Part shown: in pieces, positions 35,649 to 44,095 of the stretch
Layout of the letters: the number at the start of each line of letters is the position of its first letter
Position numbering within the stretch: the first letter of the stretch is position 1
From: Micromonospora sp. PLK6-60
Lineage (GTDB): Bacteria > Actinomycetota > Actinomycetes > Mycobacteriales > Micromonosporaceae
Direction: 5' to 3'
Assembly (NCBI RefSeq): GCF_019890675.1
Contig: NZ_JAIOAA010000005.1
Coordinates: 186,001 to 250,000 of the forward strand
Length of the DNA stretch: 64,000 nt
Notes under the pieces: model-generated
The model's input: only the letters and a program-made list of their open reading frames with translations
Told to the model about the DNA's origin: nothing
Databases searched by the model: none
Made by a program: the position numbers and the translations under genes

Positions 35649-36563
35649 GTGCAGCTGCAACCGGGCCGGGAGGCCCTCGTCCGGGTCGCGGTCGCCACGC
35701 TCTGGGCCGCGCCCGAGGCGGTGCGACCGGTCGACCACCCGGCGCTCGCCGGGGAGACCGACGTCCGGCGCTGGATCGACGGCATGGCGCCCGACCAGCG
35801 GGTCGGCGACTGCGTGCTCAGCCAGCTGCTGCTCGGCGAGCGGGTGCTGGTCGACGAGGTCCGCCCCGACGGGTGGACCCGGGTGATCGCCGTCGAGCAG
35901 CCGGCCGCCCGGCTCGACCCGCGCGGCTATCCAGGTTGGCTGCCCACCGCGCAGTTGACCCCCGCGCCGCCGCAGGACGGCCCGGCCGCGTCCGTGACGC
36001 TCGACTCGACCGCCACCGACCTGCGGTGCCGCCCCGCCGGGCCGACCGCGCTCGCCGGCGCGGTGCTCGGCACCCGGCTGCCCACCGCCGGTCCCGCCGT
36101 CGACGGCTGGCTGCCGGTGCGCGCCCCGGGCCACGCCGCACCGGTGTGGGTCGGCGAGACCGAGGCGGCGCCGCCTCCCGCGCGGCGAGCCGACCCGCGA
36201 GCGGCGATGGCCGTCGCCGACCGGCTGCGCGCCGTGCCCTACGTCTGGGGTGGCCTCTCCCCCTACGGCATCGACTGCTCCGGGCTGGTGCACCTGGCCT
36301 GGCGCCGGTTCGGGGTGATGGTGCCGCGCGACGCGTACGACCAGGCCCAGGCGGTCGTTCCGGTGCCGCTGGGCGAGGAACAACCGGGTGACCTCTACTT
36401 CTTCGCCCGGCCCGGCCGCCCGATCCACCACGTCGGTTTCGTGACCGGTGAGCCGGGCGGCGAGCGGCGCATGCTGCACGCCTGTTACCGGCAGCGGCAC
36501 GTGGTGGAGGAGGCGCTCCCCGCCGAGCGGCTGGCCACCCTGGTCGCCGCGGGCCGGATCTGA
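35649..36563 (+). CDS. NlpC/P60 endopeptidase with SH3-like N-terminus, YkfC-like
   Basis: 304 residues from the GTG at 35649 (GGAGGGG just upstream); a TTG at 35586 overlapping the epimerase stop would add 21 unconserved residues. Two SH3b-like segments precede the C-terminal C40 peptidase: PYVWGG, the catalytic cysteine in GIDCSGLVH (about residue 210) and the histidine in HHVGFVTG (about 260). There is no signal peptide. Cytoplasmic YkfC-type enzymes cut gamma-D-Glu-diamino acid bonds in murein peptides, which fits the preceding epimerase gene. Confidence 0.88.
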   Translation: MQLQPGREALVRVAVATLWAAPEAVRPVDHPALAGETDVRRWIDGMAPDQRVGDCVLSQLLLGERVLVDEVRPDGWTRVIAVEQPAARLDPRGYPGWLPTAQLTPAPPQDGPAASVTLDSTATDLRCRPAGPTALAGAVLGTRLPTAGPAVDGWLPVRAPGHAAPVWVGETEAAPPPARRADPRAAMAVADRLRAVPYVWGGLSPYGIDCSGLVHLAWRRFGVMVPRDAYDQAQAVVPVPLGEEQPGDLYFFARPGRPIHHVGFVTGEPGGERRMLHACYRQRHVVEEALPAERLATLVAAGRI

Positions 36564-36618
36564 CCGTCGGCCGCCGGTCCCGCGGGGTGCCGGACCGGCC
36601 GGCGCCCCGCGGCCCCGA

Positions 36619-37617
36619 TCAGCGTCGCGCCTCGGCGAGCTCCCGCCGGCGGTCCCGGGCCGACTTCACCAGGCTGGCCACCGTGGCCACCAGGAGGGTG
36701 CCGAGGATGACGGTCAGCGAGAACCAGATCGGCATGTGCGGCGCCCAGCCCACCGGCTCGCCGTTGTTGACGAACGGCAGGTGGTTGTCGGCGAGGGCCT
36801 CCAGCACCAGCTTGACGCCGATGAAGCCGAGCACCACGGCCAGGCCGTAGCTGAGGTAGATCAGCCGGTCCAGCAGCCCGCCGACCAGGAAGTAGAGCTG
36901 ACGCAGCCCCATCAGCGCGAACACGTTCGCGGTGAAGACCAGGTACGGCTCCTGGGTGATCCCGAAGATCGCCGGGATGGAGTCGAGCGCGAAGATCAGA
37001 TCGGTGGTGCCGATCGCGATCATCACGATCAGCATCGGGGTGAAGAGCCGCCGGCCCCCCTCGTGGGTGGTCATCTTCGCGCCGTCGTAGTCCTTGGACA
37101 CCGGCAGCGCCTTGCGGCTCCACCGGATCAGCACGTTCTCGGTGAACTCCTCCTCGTCCGGCTCGCCCTGCCGCGCCAGGTTGACCGCGGTGTAGATGAG
37201 GAACGCGCCGAAGATGTAGAACACCCAGGAGAACTGCGAGATCAGGGCCGCACCGGCGGCGATGAAGCCACCGCGCATGACCAGCGCCAGCACGATGCCG
37301 ATGAGCAGCACCTTCTGCTGGTACTGCCGGGGCACCGCGAACCGGGCCATGATGATCACGAAGACGAAGAGGTTGTCGACGGAGAGGCTGTATTCGGTGA
37401 GCCAGCCCGTGTAGAACTCACCCGCCACGGCGCCGCCCGCGGTGAGCCAGAGCCCGGCGCCGAAGAGCAGCGCCAGCCCGACATAGAAGCTGACCCAGAG
37501 GCTCGACTCGCGGACGCTGGGCTCGTGCGGACGCCGACCGATGATCAGCAGGTCGACGAGGAGAACCGCTGTCAGTGCGACGAGAGTTCCCGCCCACACC
37601 CATCCGGACACGTTCAA
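36619..37617 (-). CDS. TerC/Alx-family membrane protein
   Basis: 332-residue polytopic membrane protein with about nine helices. Family motifs are SLSVDNLFVFVIIM and GTTDLIFALDSIPAIFG, with conserved aspartates inside the membrane. TerC proteins are implicated in manganese export at the Sec translocon. I chose the TTG at 37617 (MNVSGWVWAG) because GGAGG lies six bases upstream; the GTG six bases downstream has a spacing of twelve. Its ~180-base leader carries a probable yybP-ykoY manganese riboswitch, consistent with that role. Confidence 0.93.
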   Translation of the reverse strand: MNVSGWVWAGTLVALTAVLLVDLLIIGRRPHEPSVRESSLWVSFYVGLALLFGAGLWLTAGGAVAGEFYTGWLTEYSLSVDNLFVFVIIMARFAVPRQYQQKVLLIGIVLALVMRGGFIAAGAALISQFSWVFYIFGAFLIYTAVNLARQGEPDEEEFTENVLIRWSRKALPVSKDYDGAKMTTHEGGRRLFTPMLIVMIAIGTTDLIFALDSIPAIFGITQEPYLVFTANVFALMGLRQLYFLVGGLLDRLIYLSYGLAVVLGFIGVKLVLEALADNHLPFVNNGEPVGWAPHMPIWFSLTVILGTLLVATVASLVKSARDRRRELAEARR

Positions 37618-37696
37618 TCCATTCCTCCGGCAGACACGCGGCGTCGGGCACGACGGTACGCCGAGTGACGGCACGGCGTGCGGCGACGCTGACTGT

Positions 37697-37830
37697 GGTG
37701 ACTGTCGGAGGTCTCTTCCGTCAACGGCCCAGGCTGGGTCGCTGACCGGCGGGGCCGGGTCGGGTGCCGGGGGTTGGCGGTCGACCGTGCTGACGACTCC
37801 GTCGCGGGGGAATACTCCCCTCCTCGGCCG
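37697..37830 (-). promoter_or_regulatory. Probable yybP-ykoY manganese riboswitch in the terC leader
   Basis: Read on the minus strand, the leader begins GAGGAGGGGAGTATTCCCCC (about 37825-37806), the GGGGAGTA hallmark of this riboswitch class. About 95 bases later comes GACGGAAGAGACCTCC (37721-37707). GGAGG at the 5' side can pair with CCTCC at the 3' side to close the structure. The element precedes a terC gene, one of the class's standard targets. Exact boundaries are estimated. Confidence 0.75.
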
Positions 37831-38014
37831 CCATTGTTCACCATCCCGCCCCGCCGGCGCATCCCCAGGCGCCGCAATTGACGCCGATGTCACGGCGCGG
37901 GGCGCACACTCGCTAAGGCTTCCTAGGAGGCTAGGTGCTATTCGGCGGCTCGGCTCGCCGCCGGGGCCGGGCCCGGGGCGACGCCGGCCGGGCGGCCGTG
38001 GCAGGCTTTCGGAC

Positions 38015-38308
38015 ATGGTGCTTGAGGTCGCGCTCATCGACGTACTGCCCGGACACGAGGACGATTTCGCCGCCGCGTACCAGCAGGCGCATCCGATCAT
38101 CACCGCAGCCGAGGGCTGCCGGTCGGTCCGGATGACCCGGGGCATCGAGACCCCGACCCGGTTCGTGCTGCTGGTCGAGTGGGACTCGGTCGAGGCGCAC
38201 GACCAGAACTTCCGACAGACCGAGGCGTTCGGGAAGTGGCGGGCGTTGCTCGGCCCGCACTTCGCCGGTCCGCCGGTGGTCGAGCACTTCCTGGACGTGC
38301 CGGCCTGA
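38015..38308 (+). CDS. Antibiotic biosynthesis monooxygenase (ABM)-domain protein
   Basis: 97-residue single-domain protein with the dimeric ferredoxin-like ABM fold: VALIDVLPGHEDDFAAAY, GCRSVRMTRGIETPTRFVLLVEWDS and FRQTEAFGKWRALLGPHFAGPP. Members include small cofactor-free monooxygenases and haem-degrading proteins, but many have no known substrate. It follows the terC leader on the opposite strand. A 21-base direct duplication overlaps and follows its stop codon (about 38304-38345). Confidence 0.85.
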   Translation: MVLEVALIDVLPGHEDDFAAAYQQAHPIITAAEGCRSVRMTRGIETPTRFVLLVEWDSVEAHDQNFRQTEAFGKWRALLGPHFAGPPVVEHFLDVPA

Positions 38309-38558
38309 GCCGTCCCGCGCCCAGCCTGAGCCGTCCCGCGCAGAGTGTCGTACCCGTGAGTTAACCTCCGTCCCGCGCGCGGTCGCCGGCCCCGACGGGT
38401 TCGGGGGCGCGCCGGGTCCGGGGGCCGCCGCGCATTCCTCGCGCCGCTGCCTGCTCCCGGACCGCCGCGCTCCGCAACACCGCCGCGCGGTCCGCACGGC
38501 CGCCGCGTGCCCGACAACCCGCTGGCGTACGGCCGGTCGGCGCGGTTGACTGGCGATC

Positions 38559-39320
38559 ATGACGCAACGGGTGGCTCTGGTGACCGGTGTGAGCCGGCGG
38601 ATCGGCATCGGTGCGGCGGTCGGGCGCACCCTGGTCGACCAGGGCTGGCAGGTACTGCTCAGCGGCCTGCCGGCGTACGACCGGGCCCAGCCCCACGGCG
38701 ACGACCCGGACGGGGTGCCCGCGCTCCTGGCCGAGCTGGGCGACCGGGCCGGCCACGTCACGGCCGACCTGCTCGATCCGGCGGCGCCCGGCCGGCTGGT
38801 CGCCGAGGCGCTGGCCCGGCACGGCCGGCTCGACGCCGTCGTCGCGGTGCACGCATACTCCACGCACACCCCGCTGGGCGGGCTCCGAGCGGCCGAGATC
38901 GACCGGCACCTGCTGGTCAACGTCCGGGCGACCCTGCTGCTGGCCGAGGCGTTCGCCGCCGCGTTCACCGCCGGCACCGGCGGCCGGCTGGTGCTCTTCT
39001 CCAGCGGTCAGCGCCTCGGCCCGATGCCCGGCGAGCTCGCCTACGCGGCCAGCAAGGCCGCGGTGGAGAACCTGACCCTCCAGCTCGCCCCGCTGCTCAT
39101 CGGCGACGGCATCACCGTCAACTGCGTCAACCCCGGCCCGACCGACACCGGGTACGCGCCGCCGGACGTGCACGCCGCCGTCGCCCAGCTCTTCCCCGGC
39201 GGGCGGTGGGGCACCCCGCAGGACGCCGCCCGGCTGGTCGGGTTCCTCTGCTCCACCGACGCCGGCTGGCTCACCGGCCAGGTGATCGACTCCGAGGGTG
39301 GCTTCCGGCGACACCGGTGA
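38559..39320 (+). CDS. Short-chain dehydrogenase/reductase
   Basis: 253-residue NAD(P)-dependent oxidoreductase. The cofactor motif is TGVSRRIGIG (9-18), the catalytic serine is in LFSSGQR and the Tyr-Lys pair in YAASKAA. The C-terminal GWLTGQVIDSEGG is typical of the classical subgroup. The substrate is unknown. It ends nine bases from the stop of the convergent XRE gene. The ~250 bases upstream contain no gene. Confidence 0.92.
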   Translation: MTQRVALVTGVSRRIGIGAAVGRTLVDQGWQVLLSGLPAYDRAQPHGDDPDGVPALLAELGDRAGHVTADLLDPAAPGRLVAEALARHGRLDAVVAVHAYSTHTPLGGLRAAEIDRHLLVNVRATLLLAEAFAAAFTAGTGGRLVLFSSGQRLGPMPGELAYAASKAAVENLTLQLAPLLIGDGITVNCVNPGPTDTGYAPPDVHAAVAQLFPGGRWGTPQDAARLVGFLCSTDAGWLTGQVIDSEGGFRRHR

Positions 39321-39329
39321 ACCGGCGAC

Positions 39330-40322
39330 TCAGCCCGGCGCCCGCCCGGCCGGCGACCCCTCCGCCGCCGATCCGCCGTTCCCGCCCGGCCCCGCCCCGT
39401 CCGGCGCCACCCGGCCGGCCGCGTCCGGCGCTGCCCGCTGCCCCGGCACCTCCGGTCCCACCCCGCCCGCCGCGCGCTCGGCCAGCAGCATGGCACTGTC
39501 CCGCTCCGACAGCGCCGCCGCGAGCAACCACTCGCCGAGCCGCTCGTAGCGCAGCACGTCCGGCTCGGCGACCAGCCGCACGTCCGCGGTGAGCGCCTCG
39601 ACCATCACCGTGCGGGGATCGGCCGGATCCGGGAACGAGTAGCAGGCGAACGGCGTCAGTGGGTGGACGCCACCCGCGACGGCGGCCCCCCGGGGCAGCA
39701 CCCGCAGCCGCACGTTGGGCCGGCCGGCCACCGCGACCAGGTGGCGCAACTGCTCCCGCCAGACGTCCTCGGGCGCGCCGCCGGGCTCGCACACCCGCTC
39801 GTCGAGCACCGCCGTGTACTGCGGGGGCGTCTCGCTCCACAGCACCTCCTGGCGGGCGACCCGGGCCCGTACGTCCGCCTCCACGTCCAGCTCCGGGTGC
39901 AGCGACTGCCCGGCCCGCACCCGCAGCCGGGCGTACGCCGGGGTCTGCAACAGCCCCGGCACCAGCGCCGGCTGGTATTCGAGGATGGTGGCCGCGCCCG
40001 ACTCCAGCTCGGCGTAGGTGCGCTGCCGCTCCCCCATCTCGCCGAGCGCCTTCCACCAGCCGCGGCTGGTGGCCGCGTCCCGGGCGATGACGATCAGCTT
40101 GGCGCGGTGCGCCTCGGGGACGTCGTACACGTCGAGCAGGTCGAGCACGTCGGCCAGGTCCGGACGGCTCTGCCCCAGCTCGATGCGGGACAGCTTGGAC
40201 GTCGACGCCCAGCCGAGCCGGGCGCAGACCTGCTCCAGGGTGAGCGACTCGCGCCGGCGCAACTGGCGCAGCTCCGCGCCGAGCCGGGCGCGTCGAATCA
40301 CCGGACTCGCTGAAAACGGCAT
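39330..40322 (-). CDS. XRE-family regulator with DUF5753 C-terminal domain
   Basis: 330 residues. The N-terminal Cro/C1-type helix-turn-helix reads GAELRQLRRRESLTLEQVCARLGWASTSKLSRIELG. A ~180-residue DUF5753 domain follows (EYQPALVPGLLQTPAYAR, RVLPRGA, YSFPDPADPRTVMVE). The last ~45 residues are Pro/Gly/Ala-rich and disordered. Such regulators usually lie beside a small DUF397 gene in actinobacteria, but none is present here. GGGGAGG lies five bases before the ATG. Function in development or antibiotic regulation is possible but unproven. Confidence 0.9.
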   Translation of the reverse strand: MPFSASPVIRRARLGAELRQLRRRESLTLEQVCARLGWASTSKLSRIELGQSRPDLADVLDLLDVYDVPEAHRAKLIVIARDAATSRGWWKALGEMGERQRTYAELESGAATILEYQPALVPGLLQTPAYARLRVRAGQSLHPELDVEADVRARVARQEVLWSETPPQYTAVLDERVCEPGGAPEDVWREQLRHLVAVAGRPNVRLRVLPRGAAVAGGVHPLTPFACYSFPDPADPRTVMVEALTADVRLVAEPDVLRYERLGEWLLAAALSERDSAMLLAERAAGGVGPEVPGQRAAPDAAGRVAPDGAGPGGNGGSAAEGSPAGRAPG

Positions 40323-40434
40323 CCTGGCCTCCCCGAATCGGAGAGTACGCAGGACGATCACGCACGGCAATACCTCGCTCGCACACCGCAACGTCCACTG
40401 GTCGCGCCGGGGGTCCTGCCGTGCCCGCGGCGCC

Positions 40435-40803
40435 TCAGGGCCGGTACGTCCCGAACGACCAGACGTTGCCCGCCAGGTCCCGGGCGGCGTAGTCGCGGGA
40501 GCCGTAGTCGGTGTCGAAGGGGGCCCGGACGATCTCCGCGCCGGCCGCCCGGGCCCGCTCGTGGTGGGCGTCGACGTCGTCGACCGCCACGTAGACGGCG
40601 TAGTCGTCGTCCGCCGGGCGGCCCCGGGAGTCCCGCCCGGAACTCACCATGACGGTGTGGTCGTCGAGGCCCAGCACCGCGTGCGCGACGGCGCCGTCGG
40701 GCCCGTCGTAGCGGCGGCGGACGTCGAAGCCGAAGGCGGCACAGAGCTGCTCGATGGCGGCGGGGGCGTCGGGGTACCGGAACACCGGGTGGATGCTTCG
40801 CAT
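40435..40803 (-). CDS. VOC-superfamily (glyoxalase/bleomycin resistance-like) protein
   Basis: 122 residues with the paired beta-alpha-beta-beta-beta fold: IHPVFRYPDAPAAIEQLCAAFGF at the start and SRDYAARDLAGNVWSFGTY at the end, the second repeat of glyoxalase-like domains. The substrate cannot be predicted. It follows the AraC regulator by 24 bases and is probably co-transcribed with it. Confidence 0.88.
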   Translation of the reverse strand: MRSIHPVFRYPDAPAAIEQLCAAFGFDVRRRYDGPDGAVAHAVLGLDDHTVMVSSGRDSRGRPADDDYAVYVAVDDVDAHHERARAAGAEIVRAPFDTDYGSRDYAARDLAGNVWSFGTYRP

Positions 40804-40827
40804 GGGTCGAGTGTGCGGCCCGGCCGG

Positions 40828-41673
40828 TCAGCCGGTATTGGACGAATGGGAACCGGTGCCGGCCAGCGCGGTCGGGGTCGCCCCGGCGAACCGGCGGAAG
40901 TCCCGGATCAGGTGCGACTGGTCGTAGTAACCGAGGTGGGCCGCCCGCTCCGCCCACCCGCCGTCCACCGCGCCGGCCCGGCCGGGGGCGGCCAGCGGAC
41001 CGCGCGCCAGCGTCGCGTACGCCCGCTGGAAGCGCAGCAGCCGGCCGGCCGTCTTCGGCGTCAGCCCGATCTCCGCGCGGAACCGGGCCGCCAGGTGCCG
41101 CCGGCTCCAGCCCAGCTCCGCGGCGAGCGTGGCGACGCCGAGTCGCCCGTCGCTGCCGGTCAGCCGGGCCCAGGCCCGGTCGAGGCGGCGGTCGACGGGG
41201 CCGGTGGCCGCGAGCCGGGCAGGCAGCGCGGCGTCGAGCAGGCCGAAGCGGGCCGGCCAGTCCCGCGCCTCGGCCAGCCGCCCGCGCAGCCGGTCCAGCC
41301 ACGGGTCGTCGAGCTGGCCCACGGCGACCGCACGGTTGGCCAGCTCGCCCAGCGGCACGCCGAGGATCCGGCGCGCCGCCAACGGCGCCAGCAGCAGCTG
41401 CACGCCGGCGCCCAGGCCCACCATCGAGGTGGTGCAGTATGCGTCGAACGGCCCCGCCACGAACGAATCCACCCCGTACGCGCCACGCTCGGCGGCGCGC
41501 GGGTCGACCACGTCCAGCGGGTCGCCCCAACCGAGCACCAGCACCACGAACGCGCCGGCCACCTCGGTGCGGATCAGCGGAGCCGGCGCCGGCTCGCGGT
41601 AGCCGAGGTAGCGGTCGACGAACGGGCGCAGCGGCGGCGCCGGCCGCCCGACGACGAACTCCGCACCGGCCAT
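40828..41673 (-). CDS. AraC-family transcriptional regulator
   Basis: 281 residues. The C-terminal AraC-type double helix-turn-helix reads RLGVATLAAELGWSRRHLAARFRAEIGLTPKTAGRLLRFQRA and HLGYYDQSHLIRDFRRFAGATPTAL. The N-terminal ~150 residues form the sensor domain common in actinobacterial regulators of this type (PFVDRYLGYRE, FDAYCTTSMVGLGAGVQLLLAP). It lies seven bases downstream of uvrB and upstream of the VOC gene, so the AraC-VOC pair may also receive uvrB transcription. Confidence 0.9.
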   Translation of the reverse strand: MAGAEFVVGRPAPPLRPFVDRYLGYREPAPAPLIRTEVAGAFVVLVLGWGDPLDVVDPRAAERGAYGVDSFVAGPFDAYCTTSMVGLGAGVQLLLAPLAARRILGVPLGELANRAVAVGQLDDPWLDRLRGRLAEARDWPARFGLLDAALPARLAATGPVDRRLDRAWARLTGSDGRLGVATLAAELGWSRRHLAARFRAEIGLTPKTAGRLLRFQRAYATLARGPLAAPGRAGAVDGGWAERAAHLGYYDQSHLIRDFRRFAGATPTALAGTGSHSSNTG

Positions 41674-41680
41674 CCCCGGC

Positions 41681-43789
41681 TCACTTCACCCCGGCCGCGT
41701 CCATCCCGCGCAGCTCCTTCTTGAGGTCGGACACCTCGTCGCGGATCCGGGCCGCCAGCTCGAACTGCAACTCCCGGGCGGCGGCCAGCATCTGGTCGTT
41801 GAGCTCCTGGATGAGGTTGGCCAGGTCGGCCCGGGCCATCCCCTCGCGCGAGGGCGCGGCGGCCCCACCCCGGCCGCGGCTGCGGGTCTCCTTGACCGGC
41901 GCCTTGCCCCGGGAGAGCTGCCGGGCGGCCCCGCCGACCGTGGTGTTCTCGGTGTCCTCCGCCTCGCGGTAGATGTCGTCGAGAATGTCGTGGATCTTCT
42001 TGCGCAGCGGCTCGGGGCTGATCCCGTGCGCCTCGTTGTGCGCGATCTGCTTGGCCCGGCGCCGGTTGGTCTCGTCGATCGCGGCCGCCATCGACGGAGT
42101 GATCTTGTCGGCGTACATGTGGACCTGGCCGGAGACGTTACGGGCCGCGCGGCCGATGGTCTGGATCAGCGACCGGCCGCTGCGCAGGAAGCCCTCCTTG
42201 TCGGCGTCGAGGATCGCCACCAGGGAGACCTCCGGCAGGTCGAGGCCCTCCCGGAGCAGGTTGATGCCGACCAGCACGTCGTAGTCGCCCTTGCGCAGCT
42301 CGCGCAGCAGCTCGATCCGGCGCAGCGTGTCCACCTCGGAGTGCAGGTAGCGCACCCGGATGCCGTTCTCCAGCAGGTAGTCCGACAGGTCCTCGGCCAT
42401 CTTCTTGGTCAAGGTGGTGACCAGCACCCGCTCGTCCCGCTCGGTGCGCAGCTTGATCTCGTGCATCAGGTCGTCGATCTGCCCCTTGGTCGGCTTCACC
42501 ACCACCTCGGGGTCGATCAGGCCGGTCGGCCGGATCACCTGCTCGACGAACTCGCCCTGGGCCTGCTCCAGCTCCCACGGGCCGGGGGTGGCGGAGAGGA
42601 AGACCATCTGGCCCACCCGCTCCAGGTATTCGTCGAAGCGCAGCGGCCGGTTGTCGGCGGCGCTGGGCAGCCGGAAGCCGTGGTCGATCAGCATCCGCTT
42701 GCGGGAGGCGTCGCCCTCGTACATGCCGCCGATCTGCGGGATGGTCACGTGCGACTCGTCGACCACGGTGAGGAAGTCGTCGGGGAAGTAGTCGAGCAGG
42801 CAGTGCGGCGGGCTGCCGGGCAGCCGGCCGTCCATGTGCATCGAGTAGTTCTCGATGCCGGAGCAGAAGCCCACCTGCCGCATCATCTCGATGTCGTAGG
42901 TGGTGCGCATCCGCAGCCGCTGCGCCTCCAGCAGCTTGCCCTGCCGCTCCAGCTCGGCCAGCCGCTCGCCCAGCTCGGCCTCGATGTCACGGATGGCCCG
43001 CTCCATCCGCTCCGGCCCGGCCGCGTAGTGCGTGGCCGGGAAGATCACCAGGCTGTCCACCTCGCGGACCACGTCACCGGTCAACGGGTTGAGGTAATAC
43101 AGCTTCTCGATCTCGTCGCCGAACAGCTCGATCCGGACGGCCAGCTCCTCGTACGCCGGGATGATCTCCAGCGTGTCGCCGCGGACCCGGAAGGTGCCGC
43201 GCTGGAAGGCCATGTCGTTGCGGGTGTATTGGATGTCGACCAGCCGGCGCAGCAACTGGTCGCGGTCGAGCTCCTGGCCGACCTTGGCCCGCACGGCCCG
43301 GTCCAGGTATTCCTCCGGCGTGCCCAGGCCGTAGATCGCCGAGACGGTGGCCACCACGATCACGTCGCGGCGGGTGAGCAGCGACATGGTCGCCGAGTGC
43401 CGCAGCCGCTCGACCTCCTCGTTGATCGAGGAGTCCTTCTCGATGTAGGTGTCGGTCTGCGGGATGTAGGCCTCGGGCTGGTAGTAGTCGTAGTAGGAGA
43501 CGAAGTATTCGACCGCGTTGTGCGGCAGCAGCTCGCCGAACTCCTTGGCCAGCTGGGCGGCGAGGGTCTTGTTGGGGGCGAGCACCAGCGTCGGGCGTTG
43601 CAGCCGCTCGACCAGCCACGCGGTGGTCGCGCTCTTGCCCGTGCCGGTCGCGCCGAGCAGCACGGTGTTGCGATCACCGCGCCGCACCCGACGCTCCAGC
43701 TCGTCGATGGCGGCCGGCTGGTCGCCGGCCGGCTGGAACTCGGAGACGACCTGGAACCGGCCGTCGAGCCGGGGAATGTCGAGCGCCAT
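41681..43789 (-). CDS. uvrB: Excinuclease ABC subunit B
   Basis: Damage-verification helicase of nucleotide excision repair. The 702-residue product starts [18 protein letters not shown]. Walker A is [12 protein letters not shown], the beta-hairpin region is [19 protein letters not shown] is [11 protein letters not shown], and motif VI is [11 protein letters not shown]-terminal UVR coiled coil ([27 protein letters not shown]) binds UvrC. An upstream in-frame extension of 32 codons is not conserved. I found no convincing SOS box upstream. Confidence 0.97.
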   Translation of the reverse strand: MALDIPRLDGRFQVVSEFQPAGDQPAAIDELERRVRRGDRNTVLLGATGTGKSATTAWLVERLQRPTLVLAPNKTLAAQLAKEFGELLPHNAVEYFVSYYDYYQPEAYIPQTDTYIEKDSSINEEVERLRHSATMSLLTRRDVIVVATVSAIYGLGTPEEYLDRAVRAKVGQELDRDQLLRRLVDIQYTRNDMAFQRGTFRVRGDTLEIIPAYEELAVRIELFGDEIEKLYYLNPLTGDVVREVDSLVIFPATHYAAGPERMERAIRDIEAELGERLAELERQGKLLEAQRLRMRTTYDIEMMRQVGFCSGIENYSMHMDGRLPGSPPHCLLDYFPDDFLTVVDESHVTIPQIGGMYEGDASRKRMLIDHGFRLPSAADNRPLRFDEYLERVGQMVFLSATPGPWELEQAQGEFVEQVIRPTGLIDPEVVVKPTKGQIDDLMHEIKLRTERDERVLVTTLTKKMAEDLSDYLLENGIRVRYLHSEVDTLRRIELLRELRKGDYDVLVGINLLREGLDLPEVSLVAILDADKEGFLRSGRSLIQTIGRAARNVSGQVHMYADKITPSMAAAIDETNRRRAKQIAHNEAHGISPEPLRKKIHDILDDIYREAEDTENTTVGGAARQLSRGKAPVKETRSRGRGGAAAPSREGMARADLANLIQELNDQMLAAARELQFELAARIRDEVSDLKKELRGMDAAGVK

Positions 43790-44095
43790 GTTCCCCACGG
43801 TACGCCGCAGGTCCGACAGTTCGGCCCGACTACCGTCGGTCCGTGATCGGCTTCGATATTCCCATTGTGAGCCACTTCTCAGCACGCTAGCCTGAACGGG
43901 TAGGCCGCTCGCGGCGGCCGACCGGGCAGGTGGCCGGGCCCTCAGCGGGCTCCCGCCCCCGGCACGCGGGGTCGCAGCACCCGGACATCACCGGCGTGCG
44001 CACCCCTCGTGGTCGCGCTGAAGGCGCAGACCGGCCGCCGCGAGCGCCCCCTAACGTCTCCCCCTCACGCCCACCGCGACGCGGCACCGCCCGAC
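43790..44095. other. Intergenic region with a long-range 15-bp inverted repeat
   Basis: 306 bases between coaE and uvrB. CGCTCGCGGCGGCCG at 43906-43920 is matched perfectly by its complement at 44032-44046, 111 bases apart, so an RNA spanning them would fold into a closed domain with internal G/C hairpins. The uvrB promoter must lie here too. Apart from one 33-codon frame I see no gene. Confidence 0.7.
43887..43988 (-). CDS. Possible 33-residue Cys-containing small protein
   Basis: ATG at 43988 begins [14 protein letters not shown], with four cysteines in all, and stops at 43887, upstream of uvrB. MSGCCDP-type starts occur at the N-terminus of some actinobacterial proteins, so this may be a degraded remnant or a true micropeptide. 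A GAGGGG site lies 14 bases upstream, which is far. Evidence is weak and it may be chance. Confidence 0.2.
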   Translation of the reverse strand: MSGCCDPACRGREPAEGPATCPVGRRERPTRSG

